64,000 nucleotides of DNA from Lachnospiraceae bacterium (GCA_009911185.1 QXWW01000007.1:101658-165657), one strand, 5' to 3'; shown: positions 44,972-54,109, counted from the stretch's first letter. The notes: a model not told the origin generated them from the sequence alone. Translations and numbers: made by a program.

Positions 44972-45655
44972 CTACCTTTCCATATTTCTATTTTTCTGCG
45001 GCTCCGCCTGCACTGGCTCATAGGTTGCCCCGCTCCGCTCCATGCGCTCGGCAAATTCGCAGATATGGTATAAATTGCTGCCAATCTCGCTGTGGTACTC
45101 GTCAATGAACCTGCAAACCCGCTCGTTCTTTTCGCCCCATCCGGTCGTAATAAGAATCTTTTCCCCGTCCGGGATACGGAACAACTCTTTGTAGTGCGGA
45201 TCAATGAAGCGGATTCCCTGCCTTGCCTTTTTCATATGGCTGTCAAGCCATTCTTTTACATAGCAGAAACAGTAGAAATTATAATCCCCCTTTATGGGAT
45301 TGCACCGTATCAGGTAGGCATATTTCTCCGTATCCACACGGAAGCCGTACTCTGTGCCGCAATTCCCCTGAAATGCGCTGCCGGGGCATCTCCCCGCATA
45401 TGCGCTCATCTGGCTCCGGCTTTTCAAAAGCCCATACTCTTTTGAGCGCATGGCGTTAATCACATCATCAAATTCCGCCTGAAATTCCTCCATTTTCAGC
45501 GACTGCCTGTGGTCGTTCCATGTGGCGTAAAATTCATTCCCCCGGCTCCCAAAATCGCCACGGAGATACCCGATGCTCCCGGTCTGCCCCTGAATCTGCA
45601 TACTCTGCCTGTAAGTGTATTTCTGTTCTTCCTGCGCCATTGCCCGGATTTCCAT
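44972..45655 (-). CDS. Unknown conserved ICE protein, 227 residues
   Basis: A soluble protein beginning MEIRAMAQEEQKYTYRQSMQ and containing GYLRGDFGSRGNEFYATWND, a segment I associate with uncharacterised proteins of clostridial ICEs; a Cys-rich middle (YAGRCPGSAFQGNCGTEYGF) and NFYCFCYVKEWLDSHMKKA follow. GGGAGG lies nine bases before the start, and the gene overlaps its upstream neighbour's stop closely. No catalytic motif or membrane segment is seen. It belongs to the operon running from 47283 to the SNF2 gene. Confidence 0.7.
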   Translation of the reverse strand: MEIRAMAQEEQKYTYRQSMQIQGQTGSIGYLRGDFGSRGNEFYATWNDHRQSLKMEEFQAEFDDVINAMRSKEYGLLKSRSQMSAYAGRCPGSAFQGNCGTEYGFRVDTEKYAYLIRCNPIKGDYNFYCFCYVKEWLDSHMKKARQGIRFIDPHYKELFRIPDGEKILITTGWGEKNERVCRFIDEYHSEIGSNLYHICEFAERMERSGATYEPVQAEPQKNRNMER

Positions 45656-45656
45656 A

Positions 45657-46328
45657 TCAGCGTTCCTCCCTTCCGCCTGCCTTTTTCTGTTTCTGACAAC
45701 TGTCTTTCAAATACTTCCCATAGTCCACTGCGTCACGCAATACGTCCTCCACGGATTTGTAGCGGTCGTCCCGCAGGTTCTTTTCCACCCATTCATACAC
45801 ACGGCAGTCGGCGTGGAAAACCGCCTTTGCAACCTCATTCACCATGCGCAGCGAATTGTCATCCCGGAAAAGCCGCACTAATGCGTCAGCCACTTTATTG
45901 CCGCTATTTTGCAACTGCACTTCTATGTCGGAATACGCTTTGAGATATACTTTTTCCGGCGGCTGCGTGATTCCAATGCTCCCCAATATATCCGGCAATT
46001 CCTGCGTCGGGAACTGGATTACTGCACTGTTGTCCCCGTATTTTACGGTCGCTGCCAGATGATACCCACTGTCCGGGTTCCTCTGCGCCGCTTTTTCCTC
46101 CCTCTGCTCCAGATATAGAATCTCGTCCATTGCCCGCTGGCATAAGTCTTTTGTGGCTTTCAGCAGGCTGTCCGTATAATGCCCCCAAAAATAATCTGTC
46201 TTTCCCTTGCACTCCCATGTGACAAAGGAATTGGGGTTCTTCATGTTTACACCCAAAACAAACTCCGCATTTCCCACGGGGATAGTTGTTGTGATGACAA
46301 ACCCCGCATTAGTTCTGAAATTGTCCAT
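45657..46328 (-). CDS. Unknown ICE protein, paralogue of 46329-46952
   Basis: A 223-residue soluble protein. Its N-terminus (TTTIPVGNAEFVLGVNMKNP, then YFWGHYTDSLLKA) aligns with the neighbour's THGIPIGDKEVVLGVDEK ... IFGSYTD, so the two are tandem paralogues. The C-terminal half is helical. It follows the neighbour without a gap (TAAATGG), with GGAGG before its ATG. I do not recognise a function. Confidence 0.7.
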   Translation of the reverse strand: MDNFRTNAGFVITTTIPVGNAEFVLGVNMKNPNSFVTWECKGKTDYFWGHYTDSLLKATKDLCQRAMDEILYLEQREEKAAQRNPDSGYHLAATVKYGDNSAVIQFPTQELPDILGSIGITQPPEKVYLKAYSDIEVQLQNSGNKVADALVRLFRDDNSLRMVNEVAKAVFHADCRVYEWVEKNLRDDRYKSVEDVLRDAVDYGKYLKDSCQKQKKAGGREER

Positions 46329-46952
46329 TTAACGTACCTCCATGTCCTTATTCTGATTCTGGTTGGGAGCCGCTTTCGCCGCCTCCTGTTTCTCTATCTC
46401 CAAAAGGCATCCCTTTGCCCATTCCGGCAGGCACTCCGGCTTTACCACGCCCTGGATGTCGTACCGCTCCCACCTGCTTCTTTCCCCGGTGTAAAGGTTC
46501 GTGCAAAAGCAGGCATTCCCCCGTGCGCCTCCCCTCGCCCCGTTCCCGCCAGTCACTAAGACTAACTGGTGTTCTGCAGAACGGTACTCCGGTCGGATGC
46601 TGTCTGCCCTGACTGCGGCAACCTTCCCCTCCAGACTGTCATCGTTTTTCAGCGGCAGGCACATTTCGGCTGTGATGACCTCCCTCGGTACAGTCACTTT
46701 CGCCTGTTCCTCCCGTATTTTCACACACTGCTCTTTTACACGTTCCGCAAACAGCTCCACAATCTCCACATAATCATCTGCCACCATGCAGTCCGTATAT
46801 GAGCCGAAAATATCATTGCTCGTATAAAAAGCGCATAGATAGGGCAGCTCCGCCTTTTCATCCACGCCTAAAACTACCTCTTTATCTCCAATGGGAATAC
46901 CATGCGTAACCTCATAACTTTCTACCATACGTTTTTCTTTTTCATTGCCCAT
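46329..46952 (-). CDS. Unknown ICE protein, paralogue of 45657-46328
   Basis: A 207-residue soluble protein. The N-terminal domain (VTHGIPIGDKEVVLGVDEKA) is shared with the next gene. A central Gly/Arg-rich loop (GGNGARGGARGNACF) and a Gln/Asn-rich tail are particular to this copy. The ATG at 46952 overlaps the end of the upstream winged-helix gene and follows GCGAGGACG; a reading to 47006 lies entirely in that gene and is unlikely. Confidence 0.7.
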   Translation of the reverse strand: MGNEKEKRMVESYEVTHGIPIGDKEVVLGVDEKAELPYLCAFYTSNDIFGSYTDCMVADDYVEIVELFAERVKEQCVKIREEQAKVTVPREVITAEMCLPLKNDDSLEGKVAAVRADSIRPEYRSAEHQLVLVTGGNGARGGARGNACFCTNLYTGERSRWERYDIQGVVKPECLPEWAKGCLLEIEKQEAAKAAPNQNQNKDMEVR

Positions 46953-47283
46953 ACTCTTCGTCCTCGCTTTCTTCCATGACCTTCTTTCCATATTCGGTAA
47001 AGGCATACCATGCCGTCCGGTTAAAGCGGCTCCCTCCCCGTTCCCTCTGCACCAGCAGCCCGGCTTTTTTCAGCCTGTCAATCCCGCACGTTACCATGCT
47101 TTCATTCAGGTACGGCATATGGGCGGTAAACGCCTTTTTGCTGCACCTCATCCATGTGTCCCCCTCATAGAAACATCTTCTGTGGAATTCGTTTTCTTTC
47201 ACTTCCCTCCAGATATGCTCCAAAAGCAGGGCGGCAGTTATGCCGAACCTTTCTGCAATCCCGGAATTGAATTTCTCCGCCAT
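46942..47283 (-). CDS. Winged-helix-like DNA-binding protein
   Basis: A 113-residue protein (MAEKFNSGIAERFGITAALL) with an N-terminal helical part and a predicted winged helix (WMRCSKKAFTAHMPYLNESM, then CGIDRLKKAGLLVQRERGGS), similar to replication-initiator-like or DnaD-N-like proteins in ICEs. AAGGAGGTTTTCAG stands before ATG 47283. It is the first gene of the operon that leads into the unknown pair and the SNF2 gene, so an autoregulatory or replication role is possible. It is acidic at the C-terminus. Confidence 0.75.
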   Translation of the reverse strand: MAEKFNSGIAERFGITAALLLEHIWREVKENEFHRRCFYEGDTWMRCSKKAFTAHMPYLNESMVTCGIDRLKKAGLLVQRERGGSRFNRTAWYAFTEYGKKVMEESEDEEYGQ

Positions 47284-47486
47284 CTGAAAACCTCCTTTCC
47301 TCCGGTATACAAATTGACTAGGCTCGAAAAGACCTCGCCAAGTCATTTGTATGTATCGCGCGTAAGCAACCAAAATACGGTTGCTAAGCGCTCATAACGA
47401 TGTAAAGGGGCGGCTTGCCGCCGCCTCGCAACATTCCCTGCATAGATTTACTTTCATTGCTGCATGGATTTGTTTTACGATTTGTT
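47284..47486. other. Intergenic region with two hairpins
   Basis: It holds AGCAACC/GGTTGCT around AAAATAC (about 47365-47387, extended by GCG/CGC) and GGCGGC/GCCGCC with a two-base loop (about 47412-47425). They lie between the small membrane peptide and the winged-helix operon and may be a terminator or operator. No gene is seen. Confidence 0.5.
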
Positions 47487-47576
47487 TTACGATTTCTTAT
47501 TGCGGATTCTTAAATACACAGCCGATACCACAATAAATACCACAAGTGCAATGCCAATCCCTGTTTTTGCTTTCAT
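47487..47576 (-). CDS. Single-helix membrane peptide after the adhesin
   Basis: A 29-residue peptide: MKAKTGIGIALVVFIVVSAV then YLRIRNKKS, a basic-flanked transmembrane helix. Its ATG is seven bases past the adhesin stop, and the GGAGG within the last adhesin codons could serve as its ribosome binding site (spacing 12, a little long). A near-duplicate 11-base repeat (TTGTTTTACGA) covers its stop. It may be an accessory to adhesin export or anchoring; this is inference from position. Confidence 0.55.
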   Translation of the reverse strand: MKAKTGIGIALVVFIVVSAVYLRIRNKKS

Positions 47577-47583
47577 AATAATC

Positions 47584-50500
47584 TTAGTCCTCCTGTCCTT
47601 TTCTTTTCCTGCTCATTGCCGCCAGAACGCCGAACACGCCGATCCCTGCCACGGATAAAGCGGATAAGGCAATCCACAATCCCACGTTGCTCTCATCGCC
47701 CGTCTTTGGCGTGGTGATAATCTCCACTGGCTTTTTCTCATTGGTCATGGTCGCTTTCACAACCTGCCCGTCCTCCTTGATTTCAAACGGGAACTCCCTT
47801 TCGTCAATCAGGTAGCCTTCCGGTGCGTCATATTCCTGATAGGTGTACTTGCCATAGCGGAGCGTAAAGGTGGCAAGCCCGTCCTTATCGGTCACGCCCG
47901 TTGCAACCACGTTCCCGTCCTTGTCTTTAATGCGGAACTTGGCGTTGGGGAGCAGCTTCCCATCGGATACATCCGTCTTTGTCAGCTCCAGTTTTCCGGT
48001 AATCGGCTTATTGATAAACCCTACGCCTGCCTCATTCTCCACATCCACAATCTTCCCGTCCTCGTTTACCTCAAAGAAATAGGCGTTTTCATCCAGCACA
48101 AACCCCTCCGGTGCGGTCTTTTCTTTTACAAAGTAACCGCCATATAAAAGCCCGTCCGTCTGGTAAATGCCTTCGGAGATTTCCGGGATTTCAGCAATCA
48201 GTGTGTCTTTCTTAGGATTAAATTTCTGATTTCCGTCTGTGTCCTGATACAGTTCAAAGACTGCGCCCGTCAGCTTATTTGCCGGGTAGTCTGCGTCAAC
48301 TTTTGTCAGGCGCACGCTGCCGATAATCAGCTTATCCGTGATTTTAACCTCAATCACTTCCCCGTCCACGGTCACGGACACATAATGCAGTGCCTCATTC
48401 AGCACATACCCCTCCGGTGCCGCAATCTCCCGCACGATATAGGTTCCAAACGGCACGTCCTCAAAGGCAAACGCCCCGTCTGCGCCTGTTACGGATACCA
48501 ACAGTGCGGTATCTTCGGTAAATTCCTCTGTACCCGCCGAAAACAGACCGATCACTGCATGTTCCAGCGGCTGATCCTCCGTGTCCACTTTGATTCCTTC
48601 GATTCTCCCACGGAGCAGCTCATTTTCAATGGGTTCCCCGTCATTTGCATGAATGCTTACAAGTGCCGCATCCTGCCCCTGATAGGAAAACTCTACCGGG
48701 TATTTCTCATCGGAAAGGATATAGTGCTGGTCGGTGCATATCTCTTTCACATAATAATTCCCGAAAAGCAGGTCGCTTGTGAAAAATGCCATGCTGTCTA
48801 CGTTGCAGAATACAATTTCAATCAATCCGTCTGCCGGGATGACATCGCCATTGGAAGCGGTCAAATCTTCTGCGGCATACAGCCCAAAGGCAACATTCTG
48901 GATTTCCCCTTTATTCCCAATGCCAAAGGCTTCCTCCTGTTCCAGTGCTTTTGTAAGGTCAACCGTCACTTTCTGACGCTCATTGTAAAAGGCGGTGTCT
49001 GTTTCCGTTACGGAAATTTCCTGCCCCGCATAGACAAGCTCGATTTCGTGGGCTTCGATATTCAGCACACACCCATAAGGCGCAGTCACTTCCACAACCC
49101 TGTATTTTCCCAAATACAGCTCCTTTGTTTCTGCGTTCCCGTCCTCATCGGTGGTAATGGTGTCCACGACTTCCCCTGCGCTTGCCCGCACGGTTCCGTC
49201 CTGCGTCACAATATCCTCTGCGGCAACCACTTCATAGACTGCCCCTGCTTTTCCGGTTACTTCATAGACCGGGGTATAAATGTTCCCGTCCTCTGTTAAA
49301 TCCCCGGCTTTGTCAATCACGCCGTCACCGGAAGTCTGCACGCCCGCAAATTCCTCCGCTGTCTTGGACAAAAGGATTCTGCCTTTCTGCGGCATGTTCT
49401 TCTGCTCCGTCACCACAATAGTGACGCCGCTTTCCTCGGTGGAGTTTTCCTGCGCCACGGTAAACGGGACTGGCGTGGAATCCAGCACATAGCCATAGGG
49501 AGCCTGCACCTCAACCATTGTGTAGTCCCCAAATGGCAGCTCCTCCGGCGTAATCAGGTATCCGTCCGCCCCGGTGTAGAACGTGTCCAGCGTTGTCACT
49601 TCCGGGTAGGTGTACTTCATGGTGACAAGCTCCCCTGCCCCGTCATAAATCTGGTAGCCTGCGCCTGCAAGGGGGATGGTGTTCCCGGTTTCGGCGTCTT
49701 TCTTCACAATCTTGATATAGGACGCAAACGGTCTGTTGTTGATCAGGTAACGGTAAACCTCCCCGTCCCTGCTGACATACACGTCGAAATCCTTCATCAG
49801 CTCGCTGCCTTCCCACCCTTTGGTCTGGTGGACGGTGTAAACGCCGTAAGGCAGGTCTTTTGTTTCCGCATAGCCGTATTCATTGCATACCAGCACCTCC
49901 CGCTCGCTCTCTTTTGCATTGTTAAAACTTCCGGAACGCTTTAAATACACCTGGAACTCTGCGCCTTCCTCCGGCGTTTCAATCTGTGTGCTGCCGTCAT
50001 CGGTATGCTTGATGATGGATATGCGCCCTTTGATGACCTGCTCCTGCACGTCATTGGACGTGGTGTTCAGCTCAACCGTGTAATTCTTCGCCTCCGCCCC
50101 TACATGGTGTACGGTTTCATCCAAAAGATACCCTTCAGACGGCGTGATTTCACGGACGCTCCAGTTATCGCCGCAGATATAATATTTCGTGGTGAATTTC
50201 CCCTCGCTGTCGGTAGTATAGGTGTCGATCAGGGTGTCCCCGTCATAAATGCCATACACTGCGCCCGCCAGCGTTGCGTCGCCCTGCGGCTCCCCGGTTT
50301 CCTTATCTGTTTTTGTCACGTTGACACGGAACTTTTTTAAGATGTTGGTCACGGTTGCGCTGGTGACTTCCTTCCACTTGATTGTGACGCTCTGCTTTTT
50401 GGGGATGACATAGCGGACAGCGGTGTCCACTTCCGCAAGGGTGTACGGTGTGGAGCCGGAAATGAGGATGTTAGAGAACATAGCGACGCCGTTCTTGTCG

Positions 50501-51789
50501 GTCACCGCATACTCATCTACCGTTGCGCCAGAGAGGGACGTCCCGTATAAATGGAACCTCATGCCCTCCACCAGATTATCTTCGGAACCCTTAACCACTT
50601 TCAGATCGCCACGCTTTAAAATATTGGAAAATTCCACCTTTGCGGTCTGCCCGCCTGAAACAGTTACTTTCTGCGCTTTCTGCGTTTCATAGCGTTCCTC
50701 TGTCAGTTCCGTCACGGTGTAGGTTCCCGGATTCAGGTTCTCCACCTTAATCTTTCCGTTCTTCCCTGTTACCACCGTCTTGTCAATGCCGTTTCCCGTA
50801 ATCCGGAATCTTAAACCCTCCACGATCCCGTCCTCGGATGTTTTCACAATCTGCACATGACCGTAAGGAATCTTCACGCTCAGGTAAACCGTAATGTCGG
50901 CTGCGCTCTCCACGCCCACCACGACATCCTGCAAGGACGCATCGCCATAGGCTACCAGAGTGCCGCTGACTGCCGGGCTTCTCTTGGTTGCGGATAAAAG
51001 CACGTCCTCCGTCACCGCCTTTTTTGAAGTGATGGTTAAGGTATTCCCGGACGCACTCACGGACACGCTGCTGTTGGAAGAAGTGAAGTTGTACTTGGAT
51101 AAAACCCCGTTCGTATCCGTCAGTTTTACGACATATTTATCCCCGTCCCATGAAAGCTTCTTTACAACAGCGTTCCTATCAGTGGACGCAAAGCTTGGGA
51201 TTGTCCCGTGTTCCTGCATACCCGCCACAATCTGGCTGTATGCTGCGGACACGCCGCCATTCGCCCCATTTGCACAAATGCTGTTATAGAATTTGCTGTC
51301 TGTCTGGTTATACGGGGCATTGGCATTCCTGCACCCGGTCACGATCTCCCATATGACCATCTGCGTGGCAACCACCTTTTCATCCTCGGAACCGGGAAGG
51401 CTCCCCATGCTGCCCTGTGATCCGTACAAAAGCGCAAGGTTTACTGCGTTCCTCTGGCTTGCGCTCAGGGCGTTCCATGTGTCGGACGCATTTGCCCGCA
51501 ATGTGTTCCCGGTGTGCAGCGACACTCCCGGCTGGATACAGAAGGCAGGCTCCCCGTCCGCATAGATACGGGTTCTCGCCTCCCCCGCCTCGCCGCAGTT
51601 CCTCCCATCATGGGTGACGCTCTGCTGGTAACGGATGGTGTTGCCTGCCCCGTCATAACAGTACGCAAACGTAATCTTCGCTGTTTCCGACGCCGCCGAC
51701 ACGTTCATGGACGGAAGCACGGAAACAATGGATGCCGCTGCCATCATCATGGCAAGCCCTCTTTTTAACCTTTCTTTTAACTTCTTCAA
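47584..51789 (-). CDS. Large Cna-B/SpaA-type surface adhesin with thioester domain
   Basis: A 1,401-residue cell-wall protein. A signal peptide (KKLKERLKRGLAMMMAAASI, cleaved near VSAASE) is followed by a TQXA-type thioester domain (CYDGAGN ... AFCIQPG), then about ten Cna-B/SpaA repeats with the recurring E-x-APEGY / APYGY strands and K-D-N-E isopeptide residues, and a sorting signal TPKTGDE, a hydrophobic helix and a RKRKGQED tail. TTG 51789 is preferred: GGAGGTAAGTAGATTG places the ribosome binding site correctly, whereas ATGs upstream do not have one. It is likely anchored by the class B sortase at 8850-9635 and may promote mating contacts or host attachment. Confidence 0.93.
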   Translation of the reverse strand: MKKLKERLKRGLAMMMAAASIVSVLPSMNVSAASETAKITFAYCYDGAGNTIRYQQSVTHDGRNCGEAGEARTRIYADGEPAFCIQPGVSLHTGNTLRANASDTWNALSASQRNAVNLALLYGSQGSMGSLPGSEDEKVVATQMVIWEIVTGCRNANAPYNQTDSKFYNSICANGANGGVSAAYSQIVAGMQEHGTIPSFASTDRNAVVKKLSWDGDKYVVKLTDTNGVLSKYNFTSSNSSVSVSASGNTLTITSKKAVTEDVLLSATKRSPAVSGTLVAYGDASLQDVVVGVESAADITVYLSVKIPYGHVQIVKTSEDGIVEGLRFRITGNGIDKTVVTGKNGKIKVENLNPGTYTVTELTEERYETQKAQKVTVSGGQTAKVEFSNILKRGDLKVVKGSEDNLVEGMRFHLYGTSLSGATVDEYAVTDKNGVAMFSNILISGSTPYTLAEVDTAVRYVIPKKQSVTIKWKEVTSATVTNILKKFRVNVTKTDKETGEPQGDATLAGAVYGIYDGDTLIDTYTTDSEGKFTTKYYICGDNWSVREITPSEGYLLDETVHHVGAEAKNYTVELNTTSNDVQEQVIKGRISIIKHTDDGSTQIETPEEGAEFQVYLKRSGSFNNAKESEREVLVCNEYGYAETKDLPYGVYTVHQTKGWEGSELMKDFDVYVSRDGEVYRYLINNRPFASYIKIVKKDAETGNTIPLAGAGYQIYDGAGELVTMKYTYPEVTTLDTFYTGADGYLITPEELPFGDYTMVEVQAPYGYVLDSTPVPFTVAQENSTEESGVTIVVTEQKNMPQKGRILLSKTAEEFAGVQTSGDGVIDKAGDLTEDGNIYTPVYEVTGKAGAVYEVVAAEDIVTQDGTVRASAGEVVDTITTDEDGNAETKELYLGKYRVVEVTAPYGCVLNIEAHEIELVYAGQEISVTETDTAFYNERQKVTVDLTKALEQEEAFGIGNKGEIQNVAFGLYAAEDLTASNGDVIPADGLIEIVFCNVDSMAFFTSDLLFGNYYVKEICTDQHYILSDEKYPVEFSYQGQDAALVSIHANDGEPIENELLRGRIEGIKVDTEDQPLEHAVIGLFSAGTEEFTEDTALLVSVTGADGAFAFEDVPFGTYIVREIAAPEGYVLNEALHYVSVTVDGEVIEVKITDKLIIGSVRLTKVDADYPANKLTGAVFELYQDTDGNQKFNPKKDTLIAEIPEISEGIYQTDGLLYGGYFVKEKTAPEGFVLDENAYFFEVNEDGKIVDVENEAGVGFINKPITGKLELTKTDVSDGKLLPNAKFRIKDKDGNVVATGVTDKDGLATFTLRYGKYTYQEYDAPEGYLIDEREFPFEIKEDGQVVKATMTNEKKPVEIITTPKTGDESNVGLWIALSALSVAGIGVFGVLAAMSRKRKGQED

Positions 51790-51818
51790 TCTACTTACCT
51801 CCATTTTATTTTTTGGCA

Positions 51819-51844
51819 TAAAAAAATCCCTGCGGTATGCAGGG
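51819..51844 (-). terminator. Terminator or attenuator just before the adhesin gene
   Basis: CCCTGC pairs with GCAGGG across ATACC and is followed by ATTTTTTT on the minus strand. It ends only about 30 bases before the adhesin start, so adhesin mRNA must either begin downstream or read through; conditional termination is possible. Confidence 0.7.
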
Positions 51845-52023
51845 TTGGTAAACTGTTGGTTCTGCTGTGCCAGCCGGAAAAATGGATAGCCACCGGCTCC
51901 ATATTGTTTTTTCGGCTGGTATTCGGCTGGTAACTGAAAGGGGTAGGGTGTGGGAAGGGGGAAACGGTAAAAAAAGCTATCCACAAAAGGGCATAGTTGC
52001 CCCACGGTGGAAAGCCTTATCCG

Positions 52024-52959
52024 CTACCGTTCCCTGTCCTTACTCCGCTCCCGTTTCCGGTACAGCTCCAATGCCTTTACAATCGTATCTTCCATCTGTT
52101 TCGCAGGCGTCCCCGGTGAAAAATATTTGCTGATACGCTCTTTCGGCATACGAAACTGTTCCTTCTGGTTCCCCTTTTCCTCTGACAGGATGGAGAGAAT
52201 GACGTCCTCATTCAGCCTCCCCTCGTCTGCAAACTTGCGCATTTTAATCGCCTGTGCATGGCTCGGCGTGCAGTCCTCTAACTGCATGGTGTCAAGCAGG
52301 ATTGTCTGTTGCTCTTTCGGCAGGTAAGACAACTCTACCGCTGGACGTATGGCAATCTTACCGCTGTCAACCATATCCAGTATTGGTGTGATTAACTCGG
52401 TTAGACGGATATAGCGGCGAATGGTATCTTTACTTTCTCCTACCTGTTGCCCTAAAATTTCATCAGAACGCTGTCCTTTCAACTTTGTCGCCAGTGGCGA
52501 CGAAGTTAAATCTGTGCGCTGTCCCTGCCTTTTCATTGCGTCCAGTTTCAGCTTGTAGGCAAACGCTTTTTCTGACGGTAGTATCTGCTCTCTTTGCAGG
52601 TTGGAATCCACCATGATTATAATGGCTTCATCATCTGTCAAATCACGGACAATGCAGGGTATCTCTTTTTTCTCTGCCAGTTCGCTCGCCATTTTCCGCC
52701 TGTGTCCGGCTATCATTTCATAACCGCCCTCCGGCTTTTCCCTGACAAGGGCAGGCACTAAAACGCCATACTGCTTTACGCTCTCCGCCATATCCGCCAT
52801 GCTTTCGTCCATCTTCACCTTAAACGGGTGGTTGGGAAAATCGCTGATTTCCTCCAGCGGGATTTCCCTGACGGATTCCCGCCCCTCGTTGTCCCGTTCC
52901 TCCTGCGTGCTGAACAGGTCAGCGGCTGAGGGAAGCGGCATTTTTATCTCTTTCGCCAC
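52024..52959 (-). CDS. parB: ParB-like partition/regulatory protein of the ICE
   Basis: A 311-residue ParB/RepB/Spo0J protein: N-terminal domain with GYEMIAGHRRKMASELAE, the box DSNLQREQILPSEKAFAYK, an HTH (ESKDTIRRYIRLTELI) and a C-terminal region ending in basic residues. The GTG at 52959 follows GGGAGGTGATACGCA and overlaps ParA by about 40 bases. With ParA it should stabilise the excised element or regulate it. It is homologous to the IME ParB at 28753-29607. Confidence 0.92.
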   Translation of the reverse strand: MAKEIKMPLPSAADLFSTQEERDNEGRESVREIPLEEISDFPNHPFKVKMDESMADMAESVKQYGVLVPALVREKPEGGYEMIAGHRRKMASELAEKKEIPCIVRDLTDDEAIIIMVDSNLQREQILPSEKAFAYKLKLDAMKRQGQRTDLTSSPLATKLKGQRSDEILGQQVGESKDTIRRYIRLTELITPILDMVDSGKIAIRPAVELSYLPKEQQTILLDTMQLEDCTPSHAQAIKMRKFADEGRLNEDVILSILSEEKGNQKEQFRMPKERISKYFSPGTPAKQMEDTIVKALELYRKRERSKDRER

Positions 52960-53740
52960 TGCGTATCACCTCCCTCGTAAACGCTCCATACGCCTTTGCC
53001 GCCGCACCGTTTTTGTCATAGCTGTAAATGCTCTGCCCTGCGGCACTGGTTTCCGCCGCTTTTACCGCAACGGGAATGACTGTCTGATACACTTTGATAA
53101 CCCTCCCGTAATTCTGCCTCAGATTGTCGGCTGTGGCACGGGCAAGGTTGGTACGCATGTCTGCCAGCGTCAATAGTACGCCGTCCACCTTTAGTCCGGG
53201 GTTAATCTGCCGCTGCACTTTCCCTATGGTTTTCATGAGCTGCGTCATTCCCTTTAAGGGGAGATAGTGCGCCTGCACCGGGACGATTACGCTGTCCGCC
53301 GCCGCAAGCGCATTGATCGTGAGCATACCCAAACTCGGCATACAGTCAATCAGGATATAGTCATAATCCTTTTTCAACCCGCTAAGATAAGATTTCATGG
53401 TGAACTCCCGGCTCATGGCGTTTACAAGTGTAATTTCCATGCCGGACAGCTCGATATTCGCCGGAATCAGGTCTACACCCTCATCATGGTGTAAAATCCC
53501 CTCGCCCGCCTCCATCGGTTCGTCACGGATAATCTTTTCCATCTGCGTTGCCAGCGTGACAGAAAGATTGTCCTGGTCTGCCCAACCCAAAGAAGTTGTC
53601 AAATCCCCCTGCGGATCGGCGTCCACAAGCAGCACCTTCTTTCCCTCATTTGCAAGCCCTATTCCTAAATTTACGGCAGTCGTGGTCTTGCCAGTCCCGC
53701 CTTTCTGGTTTGCAAGGGCGATTACCTTACATTTAGACAT
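52919..53740 (-). CDS. parA: ParA/Soj ATPase of the ICE
   Basis: A 273-residue deviant-Walker ATPase: KGGTGKTTTAVNLG near residue 12 (Walker A'), VLLVDADPQGD (A'') and DYILIDCMPSLG (Walker B). ATG at 53740 is used, with AAAGGAGG nine bases upstream; GTG 53743 is an alternative. It starts the ParA-ParB operon, the most upstream backbone genes of the ICE in this window. Confidence 0.93.
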   Translation of the reverse strand: MSKCKVIALANQKGGTGKTTTAVNLGIGLANEGKKVLLVDADPQGDLTTSLGWADQDNLSVTLATQMEKIIRDEPMEAGEGILHHDEGVDLIPANIELSGMEITLVNAMSREFTMKSYLSGLKKDYDYILIDCMPSLGMLTINALAAADSVIVPVQAHYLPLKGMTQLMKTIGKVQRQINPGLKVDGVLLTLADMRTNLARATADNLRQNYGRVIKVYQTVIPVAVKAAETSAAGQSIYSYDKNGAAAKAYGAFTREVIRSGERDKNAASLSR

Positions 53741-53819
53741 CACGGTTTACCTCCTTTCCTGAAAAATTTAATAGCCACTCCGCATAAGGCAGAATGGCTA
53801 TGTACTGGATTTTGGGCAA

Positions 53820-53866
53820 TAAAAAAAGCCGACTGGTTCTCGTTTGAAAATCAATCGGCTATGTAA
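53820..53866 (-). terminator. Terminator after the restriction-like cassette
   Basis: On the minus strand ATAGCCGATTGATTTTCAAA and GAGAACCAGTCGGCT form a stem followed by TTTTTTTATTG. It closely resembles the hairpin at 23645-23702 in sequence and orientation; both close AT-rich cargo and shield ICE operons downstream. Confidence 0.75.
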
Positions 53867-53886
53867 TATAGTTCTATAAATTTAAT

Positions 53887-53916
53887 TTGAATATTTCTTC
53901 TTTTTTTACATATAAT
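53887..53916 (+). promoter_or_regulatory. Promoter of the small plus-strand gene
   Basis: TTGAAT (53887-53892) and TATAAT (53911-53916) are 18 bases apart, followed 14 bases later by GGGAGG and the ATG at 53939. Confidence 0.6.
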
Positions 53917-53938
53917 ATACCAAAAACGGGAGGATAAA

Positions 53939-54109
53939 ATGAAAGAAACACTCTCTTATTCATCCTTATATAACACCCTTGATGAACTATATAATAAATT
54001 AAAAAAAGAAAAGTATTCTGAACACTATTTAAATGCACTTGATGATGCAAAAAAATCTTTATTAGCTTTAGAACTCTTAAATATTTCTCGTTCAAAAACA
54101 CCTAAATAA
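53939..54109 (+). CDS. Small helical protein convergent with the nuclease gene
   Basis: A 56-residue protein (MKETLSYSSLYNTLDELYNK, then LKKEKYSEHYLNALDDAKKS), predicted to be two amphipathic helices. It has its own TTGAAT/TATAAT promoter and a GGGAGG site, and its last eight bases overlap the 3' end of the GHKL-nuclease gene on the other strand. Its AT-rich composition is that of the cassette, not of the ICE backbone. It could be an inhibitor, immunity or regulatory partner of the nuclease, or just a small unrelated gene. I know no homologue. Confidence 0.6.
   Translation: MKETLSYSSLYNTLDELYNKLKKEKYSEHYLNALDDAKKSLLALELLNISRSKTPK

Noticed and set aside
53874..54101. 75-codon minus-strand ORF after the nuclease gene
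   Set aside because: It overlaps the plus-strand small gene, which has a promoter and ribosome binding site, and its own product is unremarkable with no start signal.
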